A stretch of 64,000 nt of DNA. Source: Deltaproteobacteria bacterium (GTDB lineage Bacteria; Myxococcota_A; Polyangia; Polyangiales; Ga0077539). The DNA lies in the NCBI GenBank assembly GCA_947477565.1, contig CANJUR010000009.1:58218-122217 (forward strand). The letters are read 5' to 3'. A program made the position numbers and the translations under genes. Position 1 is the first letter of the stretch. Each line of letters starts with the position of its first letter. The notes beneath the pieces were generated by a model. The model saw nothing but the letters and a program-made list of their open reading frames with translations. It did not search any database and was not told the origin of the DNA. Shown here piece after piece: positions 25,657 through 34,409 of this stretch.

Positions 25657-26858
25657 TGGACGCGTACATCTACGATGCGATTCGCACCCCGCGGGGCGCC
25701 GGAAAGGCGCGCGGGGGTCTTGCGGGCGTGCGACCGATCGAGCTGCTGGCGGGGCTCTTTCGCGCGCTCGCGGCGCGCACGGGCGTCGACCCGGCGGTCG
25801 TCGATGACGTCGTTCTCGGGTGCGTGACGCAGGTGGGCGAACAGGGGGCCAACCTCGCGAAAATCGCGGCCCTGTACGCGGGCTGGAGCCACGCGGTCTC
25901 GGGCGTGACGCTAGACCGCTTCTGCGCGTCGGGGCTCGACGCGGTGAACCTCGCGGCGGCGAAGGTCTCCTCGGGCATGGAAGACCTCGTGGTGGCGGGC
26001 GGGGTCGAGTCGATGTCGCGGGTGCCGATGATGTCCGATGGGGGCGCGTGGTTCACCGACCAGGACGTGGCGCGGGCGACGGGCTTCGTGCACATGGGCG
26101 TCTCGGCCGACCTCATCGCCACGCTCGACGGCGTCACGCGCGAGGAGTGCGACGCGTGGGCGTTACGCTCGCACGTGCGGGCGGCGGCGGCGCGGGCGAA
26201 TGGGCACTTCGCGCGCTCGCTGGTGCCGGTGATGGGGGCCGACGGCGCGACGGTGCTCGACCGCGACGAGTGGATTCGCGAAGGCCTGACGGCGGCGAAA
26301 CTGGCGGCGCTGCCCGCGGTCTTCGCGGACGTGGGCGCGCAGGGAGGCGACGCGCGGGCGCTGGCGCGCTACCCTGAGGCGGGAGCCATCGCGCACGTGC
26401 ACACGGTGGCGAGCGCGCCGGGGGTGGTCGACGGCGCGGCCCTGGTGCTGATTGGCAATCGGGCGGCGGGCGAGCGCCATGGGCTGAGGCCGCGGGCGCG
26501 CATCCGGGCGTACGCGAACGCGAGCGTCGAGCCGGTGGTGATGCTGACGGCGCCGGCGCCCGCGGCGCGCAAGGCGCTGGCGCGGGCGGGCATGTCCGTA
26601 GCGGACGTCGACCGACACGAAATGAACGAGTCGTTCAGCGCGGTGGTGCTGCGGTATGTGCGGGAACTCGGGCTCGACGCCGACCGTGTGAACGTCGACG
26701 GCGGGGCGATCGCGCTGGGGCACCCGCTGGGCGCCACCGGGGCGGTGCTGGTGGGCACGCTGCTCGACGCGCTGGAGCGGGCCGATCGGGCGGTGGGCGT
26801 AGTGGCGATGTGCGCCGGTGCGGGCATCGGCGCGGCGACGGTGATCGAGCGGGTATAG
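25656..26858 (+). CDS. Acetyl-CoA C-acetyltransferase (FadA/AtoB-type thiolase)
   Basis: The 400-residue classical thiolase has active-site Cys in DRFCASGLDAVNLA (about residue 89), NESFSAVVLR near 325, the His motif GGAIALGHPLGATGA near 350 and the second Cys in MCAGAGIG near 385. It catalyses thiolytic cleavage of 3-ketoacyl-CoA. It starts at ATG 25656 in a TGATG overlap with the preceding thiolase. Being last in the unit, it probably completes breakdown of the product released by the carotenoid oxygenase. No acyl-CoA dehydrogenase or hydratase is encoded in this operon. Confidence 0.92.
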   Translation: MDAYIYDAIRTPRGAGKARGGLAGVRPIELLAGLFRALAARTGVDPAVVDDVVLGCVTQVGEQGANLAKIAALYAGWSHAVSGVTLDRFCASGLDAVNLAAAKVSSGMEDLVVAGGVESMSRVPMMSDGGAWFTDQDVARATGFVHMGVSADLIATLDGVTREECDAWALRSHVRAAAARANGHFARSLVPVMGADGATVLDRDEWIREGLTAAKLAALPAVFADVGAQGGDARALARYPEAGAIAHVHTVASAPGVVDGAALVLIGNRAAGERHGLRPRARIRAYANASVEPVVMLTAPAPAARKALARAGMSVADVDRHEMNESFSAVVLRYVRELGLDADRVNVDGGAIALGHPLGATGAVLVGTLLDALERADRAVGVVAMCAGAGIGAATVIERV

Positions 26859-27312
26859 CGCACGGGCAATGAGTTCGAGGGCGAGAGCGGGCACATGGAG
26901 ACGTGGACCGTCAGGTGCAGCACCCACGTGCGCACATGCTCGGTGCCGGCTTCGTGCGGCGATTTCATGTGAAAGGTGACGAACCCCTGCGCGTACCGGA
27001 GGTACGCCGCGCGCGTCCCCGACGAGAGCCCTCGCAGCATCCAGAATCTGTCCCATGGAAAGCTTCCCGCGATCACAGACGACCGTCCATCGGACGCCGA
27101 GGTGCAGAGCGTCTGGGCAGCAATTCATCGGCGCGAAGGAAGGCGCCAGAACCAACGCGACAGCAGTTCACGCGAGCGAGCGCGGGACACCGGGAGGGCC
27201 ATTGCCGCGAAGCGGATTTATTCAACTCCCATAGATGCAAATCTCCATGGCTTAGCGCAGTCGAGAGCACCCGTTCACCGCGCGGGAGGAGCCTCCCTGG
27301 TGCGACCACGAG
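26859..27312. other. Gap with decayed mobile DNA
   Basis: 454 bp follow the thiolase operon. On the minus strand this contains the recombinase remnant listed at 26900-27076. I see no intact gene. Confidence 0.5.
26900..27076 (-). pseudogene. Remnant of a tyrosine recombinase/integrase N-terminus
   Basis: Minus-strand translation reads SSGTRAAYLRYAQGFVTFH, then KSPHEAGTEHVRTWVLHL. This is the SAM-like core-binding domain of phage-type or IS91-associated integrases (x-x-T-x-x-x-Y-x-x-x-x-x-x-F, then a D/H-V-R-x-x-x-x-x-L helix). The similarity stops after about 60 residues. No catalytic domain (R-H-x-x-R-Y) follows; the open frame continues only as the antisense of the thiolase. It is a truncated relic. 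Confidence 0.5.
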
Positions 27313-27895
27313 CATGTGGCGCGATGGCGCGACGGGTGCGAGTTGTCGAGAAGGGGGCGGGCTGCTCGCGTTCGAGGCGGGGTTCGGCGTGTCCGACGCG
27401 GCGGCGCTGTTGGTGGGGTTCGGACTCACGGGCGCGGCCATGTCCGCGTGGGTGAAGAGTCTCGTGCAGCGGCCGATGGTACGGCAGATGAAGCGTTCGC
27501 TCGCGATCGAGCCTGAGCACGCGGGCGACGGGTACCGCGATGCGCGACGTACCGCGACGGTGAGCATCGACGGCCACGAGCGACCGCTCGGCGACCTGCG
27601 CCGCGTCTCCGTAGAGCGCGAGATTACCGTGAGGGTGAACGGCGCGGACGGGATCACCCACCCGGTGACGGCCGTGGCCGTGGCGCTCCTCTTCGACGAG
27701 TCGATGGTGCAGGTCGCGCGCGCGTCGGCGGTCGACGATGCGGTGGGCAGAAGCGCCAGATCGGTTCGGTCGCGGAGGGCTTCGAGCGGCCGCGCGATGG
27801 GGCGACGGCGAGCGGTCGTGCCCACGCAACGGGACGCTGCCGCCCGCGGCGTTTCGCACGACGCCTCTGCTGCCGACGGGCACCCGCACGATTGA
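27313..27895 (+). CDS. Hypothetical protein with one hydrophobic segment, possibly frameshifted
   Basis: From about 27370 to 27745 the frame shows strong G/C bias at third positions and protein-like sequence. There is a hydrophobic stretch VSDAAALLVGFGLTGAAMSA, then ERPLGDLRRVSVEREITVRV and VTAVAVALLFDESMVQV. After about 27745 the bias moves to another frame (reading KRQIGSVAEGFERPRDG), hinting at a frameshift. The start could be ATG 27313 or GTG 27390. I recognise no family. It may be a decayed gene in the mobile-DNA-rich region. Confidence 0.35.
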
Positions 27896-27968
27896 GCCCG
27901 GCGTGCACGCGCCCTATCGCGGCGCGAGGACTTGCGACCGCGCCGTCGGTGGACCGACACTGCCCTCC

Positions 27969-29213
27969 ATGAGCAGCCTGCGCGCGCGCTTCGAGGCCTA
28001 CTGGGACGGCTCCATCGACCCTTCCGTCGAGCCGCCGATGTTTCCGGTGATGGCGCACGAAGAGGTGGCTGAGCGCAGCCTGTTCGTGTCCAGCTTCGCC
28101 AACGTCACGGCACTGCGCACCGACGACGGGCTCGTGCTCGTCGACGCGGGCGGCCCGCTGCTCGGCGCGCAGGTTCACGCCGCCGTGCGCAGTTGGAGCG
28201 ACGAGCCGGTGCGCGCGGTGATCTACACCCACGGCCACGTCGACCACGTGGTCGGCATCGAGCGGTTCGAGGAGGAGCAGCGCGCGCGCGGCACCGGCGA
28301 GTTCACCGTGTACGCCCACGAGAACGTCACCGCCCGCTTTGCCCGCTACGCGCTCACGGCGGGCTACAACGCATGCATCAACGCGCGGCAGTTTCAGGTC
28401 GAGGTGGCGTGGCCGACGAGCTTCCGCGAGCCCGACGAGACGTACCGCGACCGCCGGACGCTGGAGCTCGGAGGCGAGCATGTCGAGTTGCACCACGCGC
28501 GCGGCGAGACCGACGACGCCACGTGGGTGTGGGTGCCCGGGCGCAAGTTGCTCTGCGCGGGCGACCTCTTCATCTGGGCCGCGCCCAACGCGGGCAATCC
28601 CCAGAAGGTGCAGCGGTTCGCGCGCGAGTGGGCGGTGGCCTTGCGCGCGATGGCGACGCTCGGGGCCGAGGTGATGCTCCCCGGGCACGGGCTGCCGCTC
28701 TACGGCCGCGAGCGCATCGCGCAGGCGCTGACGGAGACCGCCGCGCTGCTCACTCATCTGCACGACGAGACGCTCGCGCGCATGAACGCCGGAATGCGCC
28801 TCGACGACATCGTGCACGAGGTGAAGGCGCCGCCCGAGCTGCTGGCGCGACCGTATCTACGACCGTTCTACGACGAGCCGGAGTTCATCGTGCGCAACGT
28901 GTGGCGACTGTACGGCGGCTGGTGGGACGGCGAGCCCGCGCGGCTGCAGCCTGCGCCCGCGGTCGCGGTGGCGCGCGAACTGTGCGCGCTGGCGGGCGGC
29001 GCGGAGGCGATGGCCGCGCGGGCGGAGATGCTCGCGGCGGCGGGCGAGCTGGCGCTGGCGAGCCACCTCATCGAGCACGCGGTGCTGGCGGCGCCTGGCG
29101 ACGCGGGCATCGCGGCGGTGCGCAGAAACGTGTACGAGCGGCGCGCGCAGGCGGCCACGTCGCTGATGGCGCGGGGCATCTACACTGACGCGGCGAGCGG
29201 GCGGCGGGCGTAA
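27969..29213 (+). CDS. Alkylsulfatase-like metallo-beta-lactamase fold hydrolase
   Basis: The 414-residue protein has the zinc motif THGHVDH (His88, His90, Asp92, His93), further ligands around HHARGETDD and GDLF, and PGHG near 240. Residues about 275-410 form an alkylsulfatase-type dimerisation domain (YDEPEFIVRNVWRLYGGWW and onward). Alkyl/aryl sulfatases of the SdsA1/BDS1 group share this architecture, but the canonical group is larger and has an SCP-like C-terminal domain that is missing here. Substrate is unknown; hydrolysis of sulfate esters is a fair guess. No signal peptide is seen. ATG 27969 is where family similarity starts. Confidence 0.8.
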   Translation: MSSLRARFEAYWDGSIDPSVEPPMFPVMAHEEVAERSLFVSSFANVTALRTDDGLVLVDAGGPLLGAQVHAAVRSWSDEPVRAVIYTHGHVDHVVGIERFEEEQRARGTGEFTVYAHENVTARFARYALTAGYNACINARQFQVEVAWPTSFREPDETYRDRRTLELGGEHVELHHARGETDDATWVWVPGRKLLCAGDLFIWAAPNAGNPQKVQRFAREWAVALRAMATLGAEVMLPGHGLPLYGRERIAQALTETAALLTHLHDETLARMNAGMRLDDIVHEVKAPPELLARPYLRPFYDEPEFIVRNVWRLYGGWWDGEPARLQPAPAVAVARELCALAGGAEAMAARAEMLAAAGELALASHLIEHAVLAAPGDAGIAAVRRNVYERRAQAATSLMARGIYTDAASGRRA

Positions 29214-29237
29214 CGGTGGGGGCGCGCCTGTGCAGGC

Positions 29238-29444
29238 GTGCGGCGCGATGACCCTGATGGAATTCAGGTGCAGTGGTTCAAGAACTTTCGTCGCGAGGTC
29301 GCTCTCGAAGGGCTCTCGGAGGTGAACGTCATCCACGGCCTCCACAGCATCGGCAAGTCGAACCCCATCGAAGCAATCGACCTTTCCTGCTGGCGGCTCG
29401 GGTCGCCTCAGCACCTCTTCAGGTCCGCATCCCGTTCTCGCTGA
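29238..29444 (+). pseudogene. N-terminal remnant of an AAA/OLD-type ATPase
   Basis: The frame contains QVQWFKNFRREVALEGLSE, then VNVIHGLHSIGKSNPIEAID. This is the N-terminus of RecF/OLD-like ATPases, whose usual form is KNF-x-x-x plus GxNxxGKSNxxEA. The Walker A here is altered (GLHSIGKSN) and the frame ends after about 60 residues. It is a truncated, mutated fragment. Confidence 0.55.
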
Positions 29445-29587
29445 CCGAAATGGGCTTTCAGCAGCACGCGGGACTCATCGCTCAGCTGCTGTTGTGCGCC
29501 GAAGTGGTCGTCACCGAGCACGATCCAACGCCCCTGTTTTTTCTCGCACGGATCCGCTCCAGTTACCGAAAATCCCTTATCTGCGAG

Positions 29588-29806
29588 GCGGGCCGAAGAG
29601 CAGCACGTTCTCCCCGCGCTCGACGAAGTCACCCTCGCAGAGCGTCGGGAGCACCTTCGCCACCGAGGGCGACAGGCGCTTGCGGTCGAGCGTCTTCTCC
29701 CAGGTAGCACCGAGGCGCGCTGGTTACGCTCGATGCGGCCGCGGCGACGCTCCTCCGGCTCCAGCGCCACGAGGTGCCGCAGGTATTGTCCGAAGGTCCA
29801 GCTCAT
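29588..29806 (-). pseudogene. IS21-family IstB fragment with a one-base deletion and truncated at the P-loop
   Basis: From ATG 29806, which has GGAGG 4 nt upstream, the frame reads MSWTFGQYLRHLVALEPEER and on to NQRASVL. About 29703 a single base seems missing; in the next frame it continues WEKTLDRKRLSPSV, LPTLCEGDFVERGENVLLFG. This is the IstB helper ATPase up to the start of its Walker A. The sequence then breaks off (GGCCCGCC, then unrelated DNA). No IstA or transposon ends are recognisable nearby. Confidence 0.6.
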
Positions 29807-29813
29807 CGTGCCT

Positions 29814-30124
29814 CCACGAAGCAAAGTGGGGCTGGTGCCGTCGCCAGCATGACCTCGCGCCGCGCAGCCGATCGAAGACGGGCTTTGCCAACGGTGCCGC
29901 GAATTTCATCCCGCGGACCACCATGCCCTCGAATTCAAGCCGCCCAGACTACCGGTACTCCAGCGGGTTGCGCCCCGGGGAAATTCACCGGGGCCCAACA
30001 GTTCACTGCGAAACGTGTGCTCCTGAGAGAAGGGCTGCGCGGGGCCCTCGCCGACTTCAAGGGTGCCCTGACCGGGGCGCCGGCCCCTCGACAGCACCGG
30101 AGAATGTAACAGGGTACGAAAAGC
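29814..30124. other. Gap without recognisable gene
   Basis: About 310 bp lie between the IstB relic and the tRNA terminator. Open frames exist on both strands, but none shows a domain or consistent codon bias. Confidence 0.5.
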
Positions 30125-30162
30125 AGAAAGCCGAACCCACCTTGCGGTGAGATCGGCTTTCT
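30125..30162 (-). terminator. Terminator downstream of tRNA-Gly
   Basis: A perfect 10-bp stem (AGAAAGCCGA / TCGGCTTTCT) encloses a smaller CACC-GCAA-GGTG stem. On the plus strand the stem is followed by TTTTT. On the minus strand, the tRNA direction, it is followed by GCTTTTC. It could act in both directions and starts 7 nt past the tRNA 3' end. Confidence 0.7.
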
Positions 30163-30169
30163 TTTTCGG

Positions 30170-30241
<72 letters not shown>

Positions 30242-30318
30242 ATCGCGAAGGGAGCGCTTGTCTATCGAACAGCCCCTCCCCTGTCAATCATCTTTCTTCA
30301 GGAAAGTATCGCGGCCGA

Positions 30319-31893
30319 TCATTCGTAGCGAAGCCCTTCCACGGGCGTGAGCCGGGAGGCCCACAACGCCGGAATGAACGACGCCACCGTCGCGATGAGC
30401 ATCGCGACCGCGCCCGTCAGCACAAACTCCGCCGCGCTCGGCCGCACCGGAACATACCGTATCAAGTAAACCTGCGCGTCTAGCGGGAAGGGATAGCGCG
30501 TGAGTATCCAGCAGCTGAGCGCACCCATGGCGAGTCCTGCGACGGTTCCGATGCCGCCGACGGCGAGGCCCTGTGCGAGGAAGATGCGCAGAATGGAGGA
30601 GTCCGGCGCTCCCATCGCCTTGAGGATGGCGATCTCTCGTTTGCGCTCGAGCACGACCATCACGAGGGTCGCGATCACGTTGAAGGCGGCGATCACGATG
30701 ATGATCGTGATGACGAAAGAGAGCGCGAGCTTCTGGAGCGCGAGCGCGGTGAAGAGGTTGTGGTTGAGCGATTCCCAGTCGAGGGTGTGAAACGCTCCGC
30801 CGCCGAGGGTTCGCTCGATGCGCCGACCGATGGCTCGCGCGCGCTCGATGTTGCGCACCTTCACCTCGACGCCGGTGACCGCGTCGCCCTGATCGAAGAA
30901 CCGCTGTGCCTGCCAGAGGTCTACGTACACGAGTCGCGAGTCGTACTCATCGAAGCCCGCATCGAAGATACCGACGACCCGGAAGTCCCGCGCGCGCGGC
31001 GTCGCGCCCTGGCGGACAAGCGCGGCGTCCGCGCCGGTCAGCGGCGAAATGATTCGCACCTGGTCGTGAAGCTGCAGCGAGAGCGAGTGCGCGAGGGTGC
31101 GCCCGATGATCACGCCGGGGAGCTGCGCCTCCGGGCGACGGCCCTGCGTCTCGACCTCGCGGGAGACCTCGCGCGCGAAGGCGTCGAGCGGATCGCTCGC
31201 GCTCGGATCGTCCGGCGGCAGCGCATAGTCGGGAGTCGACCCGGGCGCGAGCCGATCGATCTCTGCGACGGGTGCGGGCGCGGGCCGCGGAGGCTCCGCG
31301 GGGGCCGGCGGCGAGGACGGAACGAGCAGCGGATCGGTGAGCGGATCGGGCAGCGCAGCAGACCCAAACGGGCGTTCGAGCTCACGGCGGGCGCGAGTGA
31401 TGAAATCGTCGAGGGAGGCGTCGTGGCGTGCGCTCGGCAGCTCATCGATGGGCCCCGGTGGCCGCGAAGTGGCTGGCCGGAGCCCGTCGAGGGAGCCCGC
31501 GACGAGGTACGTGGGCAGGTCGAGCACCTGGCCCAGTAACGTCGGATCGACGCCCTTCACGAGTACTCCAGCGATGCGTTCGCCGCGGGTGATCATCATC
31601 GGGTTGATGAGAAACGGCGCGGCGCCGGTGACTCCCGGTGTTGCGCGCACGGAGGACATCACCTCTCGATACTCCGAGAAATCCCAGCCGTACTTGAGCA
31701 CCAGCACATGGGCGTTGACGCCCAGCACCTTGCTTCGAAACGACTCCTGGAAGCCTGACGTGATCGCGAGCGTGACGGACAACGCCCAGACGCCGAGCGC
31801 GATGCCGACGATGGCGATGACGCCGATGATGGAGACAAAAGCGCGGCGGCGCGCCCGGAGGTAGCGACCCGCGATCTGGAGGGCGAAGTCCAC
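30319..31893 (-). CDS. lolC: LolC/E-type lipoprotein-releasing ABC permease with large periplasmic insert
   Basis: The 524-residue protein has the LolC/E layout: one membrane helix near 20-45, a periplasmic domain, and three C-terminal helices including AFNVIATLVMVVLERKREIAILKAMGA. Lol permeases work with LolD and LolA to extract outer-membrane lipoproteins from the inner membrane. Normal length is about 400-415. Here residues about 135-258 are an extra Pro/Ala/Asp-rich segment within the periplasmic domain. No LolD gene is adjacent. GTG 31893 fits the family start; the frame continues upstream to 32007 without similarity. Confidence 0.85.
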   Translation of the reverse strand: MDFALQIAGRYLRARRRAFVSIIGVIAIVGIALGVWALSVTLAITSGFQESFRSKVLGVNAHVLVLKYGWDFSEYREVMSSVRATPGVTGAAPFLINPMMITRGERIAGVLVKGVDPTLLGQVLDLPTYLVAGSLDGLRPATSRPPGPIDELPSARHDASLDDFITRARRELERPFGSAALPDPLTDPLLVPSSPPAPAEPPRPAPAPVAEIDRLAPGSTPDYALPPDDPSASDPLDAFAREVSREVETQGRRPEAQLPGVIIGRTLAHSLSLQLHDQVRIISPLTGADAALVRQGATPRARDFRVVGIFDAGFDEYDSRLVYVDLWQAQRFFDQGDAVTGVEVKVRNIERARAIGRRIERTLGGGAFHTLDWESLNHNLFTALALQKLALSFVITIIIVIAAFNVIATLVMVVLERKREIAILKAMGAPDSSILRIFLAQGLAVGGIGTVAGLAMGALSCWILTRYPFPLDAQVYLIRYVPVRPSAAEFVLTGAVAMLIATVASFIPALWASRLTPVEGLRYE

Positions 31894-32009
31894 CTGCCGC
31901 TCTGTACTCTGGGAGTGCGTAGGTGCCAACAGGCGGCGCGGCGCGGCGCGTGTCAGTCCGGCGTGCGGTCGCCGTGGTGATTCGCGGCCGCGGACGCTAG
32001 AGTGCACCC

Positions 32010-33623
32010 GTGTCTCGATTGCTTGCGGCGCTCGCGGTGGTCCTCGCCGCGTGCTCTCACGAAGATCACCCTGCCTCTTCCGCCGATGCCGGTGCTAGCA
32101 GTGATCGCGCGGTGGCTCAGTGCTCCGTACGCTTCGATGGCGACCCGGCGATATTGGTGCGCACCAGCGAGCGACGGCGCTTGCGCGTGGTGCTCGACCC
32201 GGCAATGCCAGGCGTCGGGTTGCGCATCGGAGTGGTCGGCGTGGGCCTCGATGCCTCGCTCAGCGCGACCCGGGTTCTCACCGACTCCAACGGCTCCGCG
32301 GAGATCGTGCTTATCGCTCCGACGGACAGCGCCACCTTCCGGGTGCGCGCGACGGCGGAGTGTGGCGGGGAGACATCCGTCGCCGTCGCCGTCGGTGATC
32401 GCGGCTTCGGCTCCCTCGCCGCCAACGCTGTCTATCAGGGCTCGCGGACTCCTCTGCGACTCGAGATGAACCTCGTCTCTGGCAGCGAGTGCCCGACGGC
32501 GAGCGGAGACCCAATGAAGCGCACGAGGGTCCCGCTGCCGGGCGGCGTAGTGCGTTTCGGTTCGCTGCCTGCGGACCTCACCTTCACGGCGTTTGCGCAG
32601 GCTCTCGGCGCCGACGATCTCGTGCTCGCGCAGGGGTGTGCTGCTCCCCAGACGATCCGCGCGGGTCAAGAGTCGGTGGCCTCGGTGCTCTTCGTGGACC
32701 GTCCGCTACGCCTTGCCGACCAGTACACGCTCGGCCTCACGCTCGACCTCGCGGCCACCGCCGGGGACCTCCGCGCCGATTGGACCGCGCCGATACGCCG
32801 CGAACTTCTCACCGCCGGATCAACTGCCAACTACATCGCCCGCGAGGTCTCCCGCGCCGTGGGCGAAGCCAGTGGAGGCACCGACGGCGGCACCTCGGCT
32901 TTGCAGATGGTCTTCGACACCGCGCTACGGACTGGCCTGGGCGCGCGCTTCGACGCCGAACTCACGACCCGCGGGCTTGTACTGGAAGACAGCTTCGACG
33001 ATTTGGCGGCCACCACCGCGCGCGCCCTCGGGGCGGTTCGATGGCAGATCACATTCCCTGCGATGCCGGCGGGCGGTGCCGCGACGCCGGTAGCCTCGGC
33101 GGTCATCCTTGATCCGGGCACCCCGGACGTGGCCCGCGACGACGCTCGCCTGACGCTAAGCCCCGAAGGCACCGTCTCGCTCTCCGTAGGCAACGGCGAT
33201 ATCTCCACCATCGGCCTTGTCAATACGACTCTACCCTGGACCCAGGTGGCCCGCGGCGCCCTCGGCGCAGTGACCCTCCGCCTCGGTGCCTCGACCACCG
33301 GTGAATACGTCGCGGCGCCACTGTGCCCCGTTGCTGCGATGGTGCTGCGCGATGCGAGCGGAATCTGCGACGCGGCATGCATCCAGGGCGCGTGCCGCCG
33401 AGCGATCGACAACCTCGCGCGAATCTTTGATGACGAGGTCGCGAGCCACCTGGCCGCCAGGACGACGACGTCTTTTCGGATGGCGGCCGTGGCAGCCCCG
33501 CTCGCCCAGGGCCTTGTGTTGGACCGCGCCCAGGGCGAGTTCGTAGGCCAATGGACCTCGTACACGGCAGCACCTCTTGCTGGCCCCTGGACGCTGCAGC
33601 ACATCGTCCCTGTTGCCCGCTAG
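32010..33623 (+). CDS. Hypothetical lipoprotein
   Basis: The 537-residue protein starts at GTG 32010 with a lipoprotein signal ending LAAC (Cys15). The mature part begins with Ser/Ala/Asp residues. A beta-rich Ig-like region lies about 35-130 (RLRVVLDPAMPGVGLRIGVVGVG and onward). A C-terminal section carries Cys in LCPVAAM and CDAACIQGACRRA. It is probably surface or periplasmic. I do not recognise a family and no enzymatic motif is visible. A FliJ/YscO-like gene follows 3 nt after its stop, so they are probably co-transcribed. Confidence 0.7.
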   Translation: MSRLLAALAVVLAACSHEDHPASSADAGASSDRAVAQCSVRFDGDPAILVRTSERRRLRVVLDPAMPGVGLRIGVVGVGLDASLSATRVLTDSNGSAEIVLIAPTDSATFRVRATAECGGETSVAVAVGDRGFGSLAANAVYQGSRTPLRLEMNLVSGSECPTASGDPMKRTRVPLPGGVVRFGSLPADLTFTAFAQALGADDLVLAQGCAAPQTIRAGQESVASVLFVDRPLRLADQYTLGLTLDLAATAGDLRADWTAPIRRELLTAGSTANYIAREVSRAVGEASGGTDGGTSALQMVFDTALRTGLGARFDAELTTRGLVLEDSFDDLAATTARALGAVRWQITFPAMPAGGAATPVASAVILDPGTPDVARDDARLTLSPEGTVSLSVGNGDISTIGLVNTTLPWTQVARGALGAVTLRLGASTTGEYVAAPLCPVAAMVLRDASGICDAACIQGACRRAIDNLARIFDDEVASHLAARTTTSFRMAAVAAPLAQGLVLDRAQGEFVGQWTSYTAAPLAGPWTLQHIVPVAR

Positions 33624-33626
33624 ACG

Positions 33627-34067
33627 ATGGATGACGCCTCGCTCGCGGCGCTCCGGCTGTCGATCGAAGTCGGGCTCATGGACGCCCGACGAGCCCTGAC
33701 ATTGCGGCAGGACGAGCTCGCCGAGACGCAGGTAGTCCTGGCGGAGGCCACCCGCTCCCGGGAAGGGCTAACCGCCGAACGAGCCCGATGGAATGAGCAC
33801 CTCCATACCCTGGTCGGACATATTCTGTCCGGACGACAATTGAGCCTTCTTCGGCTGCGTGGAGAGGCGATCGAAGCCCGCGAGGCTGCGCTTGCGAGCA
33901 GCCGCGCCGCGATGATGGCCGCTGTGGCAAGCGCTGCAGCCCGCCAGGACACGGCTCGGCAGGCGGTCGCCGAACAACTCGCCCGGCAGCGCTGGTTCGA
34001 TGCGGAAGCGCGCCGCGGTCGCGAGATCCGCGAACGTCACGCGGCCCGGCGTGAGGACGAGGATTGA
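33627..34067 (+). CDS. Coiled-coil protein resembling FliJ/YscO export chaperones
   Basis: The 146-residue protein is almost entirely predicted helix with heptad pattern. There are two long coils (about 15-75 and 80-140) rich in Ala, Glu, Gln and Arg, and a highly charged C-terminus. This size and composition fit FliJ/YscO-type stalk proteins of flagellar and type III secretion ATPases, or a generic coiled-coil protein. No other secretion or flagellar gene is in the window. It begins 3 nt after a lipoprotein gene, which argues for an envelope-related unit instead. Confidence 0.55.
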   Translation: MDDASLAALRLSIEVGLMDARRALTLRQDELAETQVVLAEATRSREGLTAERARWNEHLHTLVGHILSGRQLSLLRLRGEAIEAREAALASSRAAMMAAVASAAARQDTARQAVAEQLARQRWFDAEARRGREIRERHAARREDED

Positions 34068-34409
34068 ATCGACGACCAGGCTGACATCCGTGTCGCGGTC
34101 AGCGGCGTGTGCAGAGCCTTGGATGGCCAGGGTGAAACTATTTGCCTGACTCATCCCTCTAACGATTGCAACCGGTTCCTGGCGCAACAGGGCTTTACGG
34201 CAGCCCTTAGCGGTCCCACTCTTGTGGAGAGTGATTCGAGTCCAGAGAGCCCCGGGAAACGTGGCCCGGCTTCTGCAAAAAGAGTCTTGTTGGAAAGAGA
34301 GCAGGGAGATTGGGAATAGCCTCCTGGCCCCGCGCGTAAGTCACCACGGAGTTGTGTTGATCCCCTGAAGATCAGCGCATCTACGCGCGAGTCGAGGAGG
34401 TTGCGACCC
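34068..34409. other. Intergenic region, 342 bp
   Basis: The base composition is less GC-rich than the surrounding genes. It must carry the promoter of the sigma factor unit. I see no gene or clear hairpin. Confidence 0.5.

Noticed and set aside
34225..34245. tRNA-like T-loop motif (GATTCGAGTCC)
   Set aside because: Flanking bases do not give a matching T stem, anticodon arm or acceptor stem.
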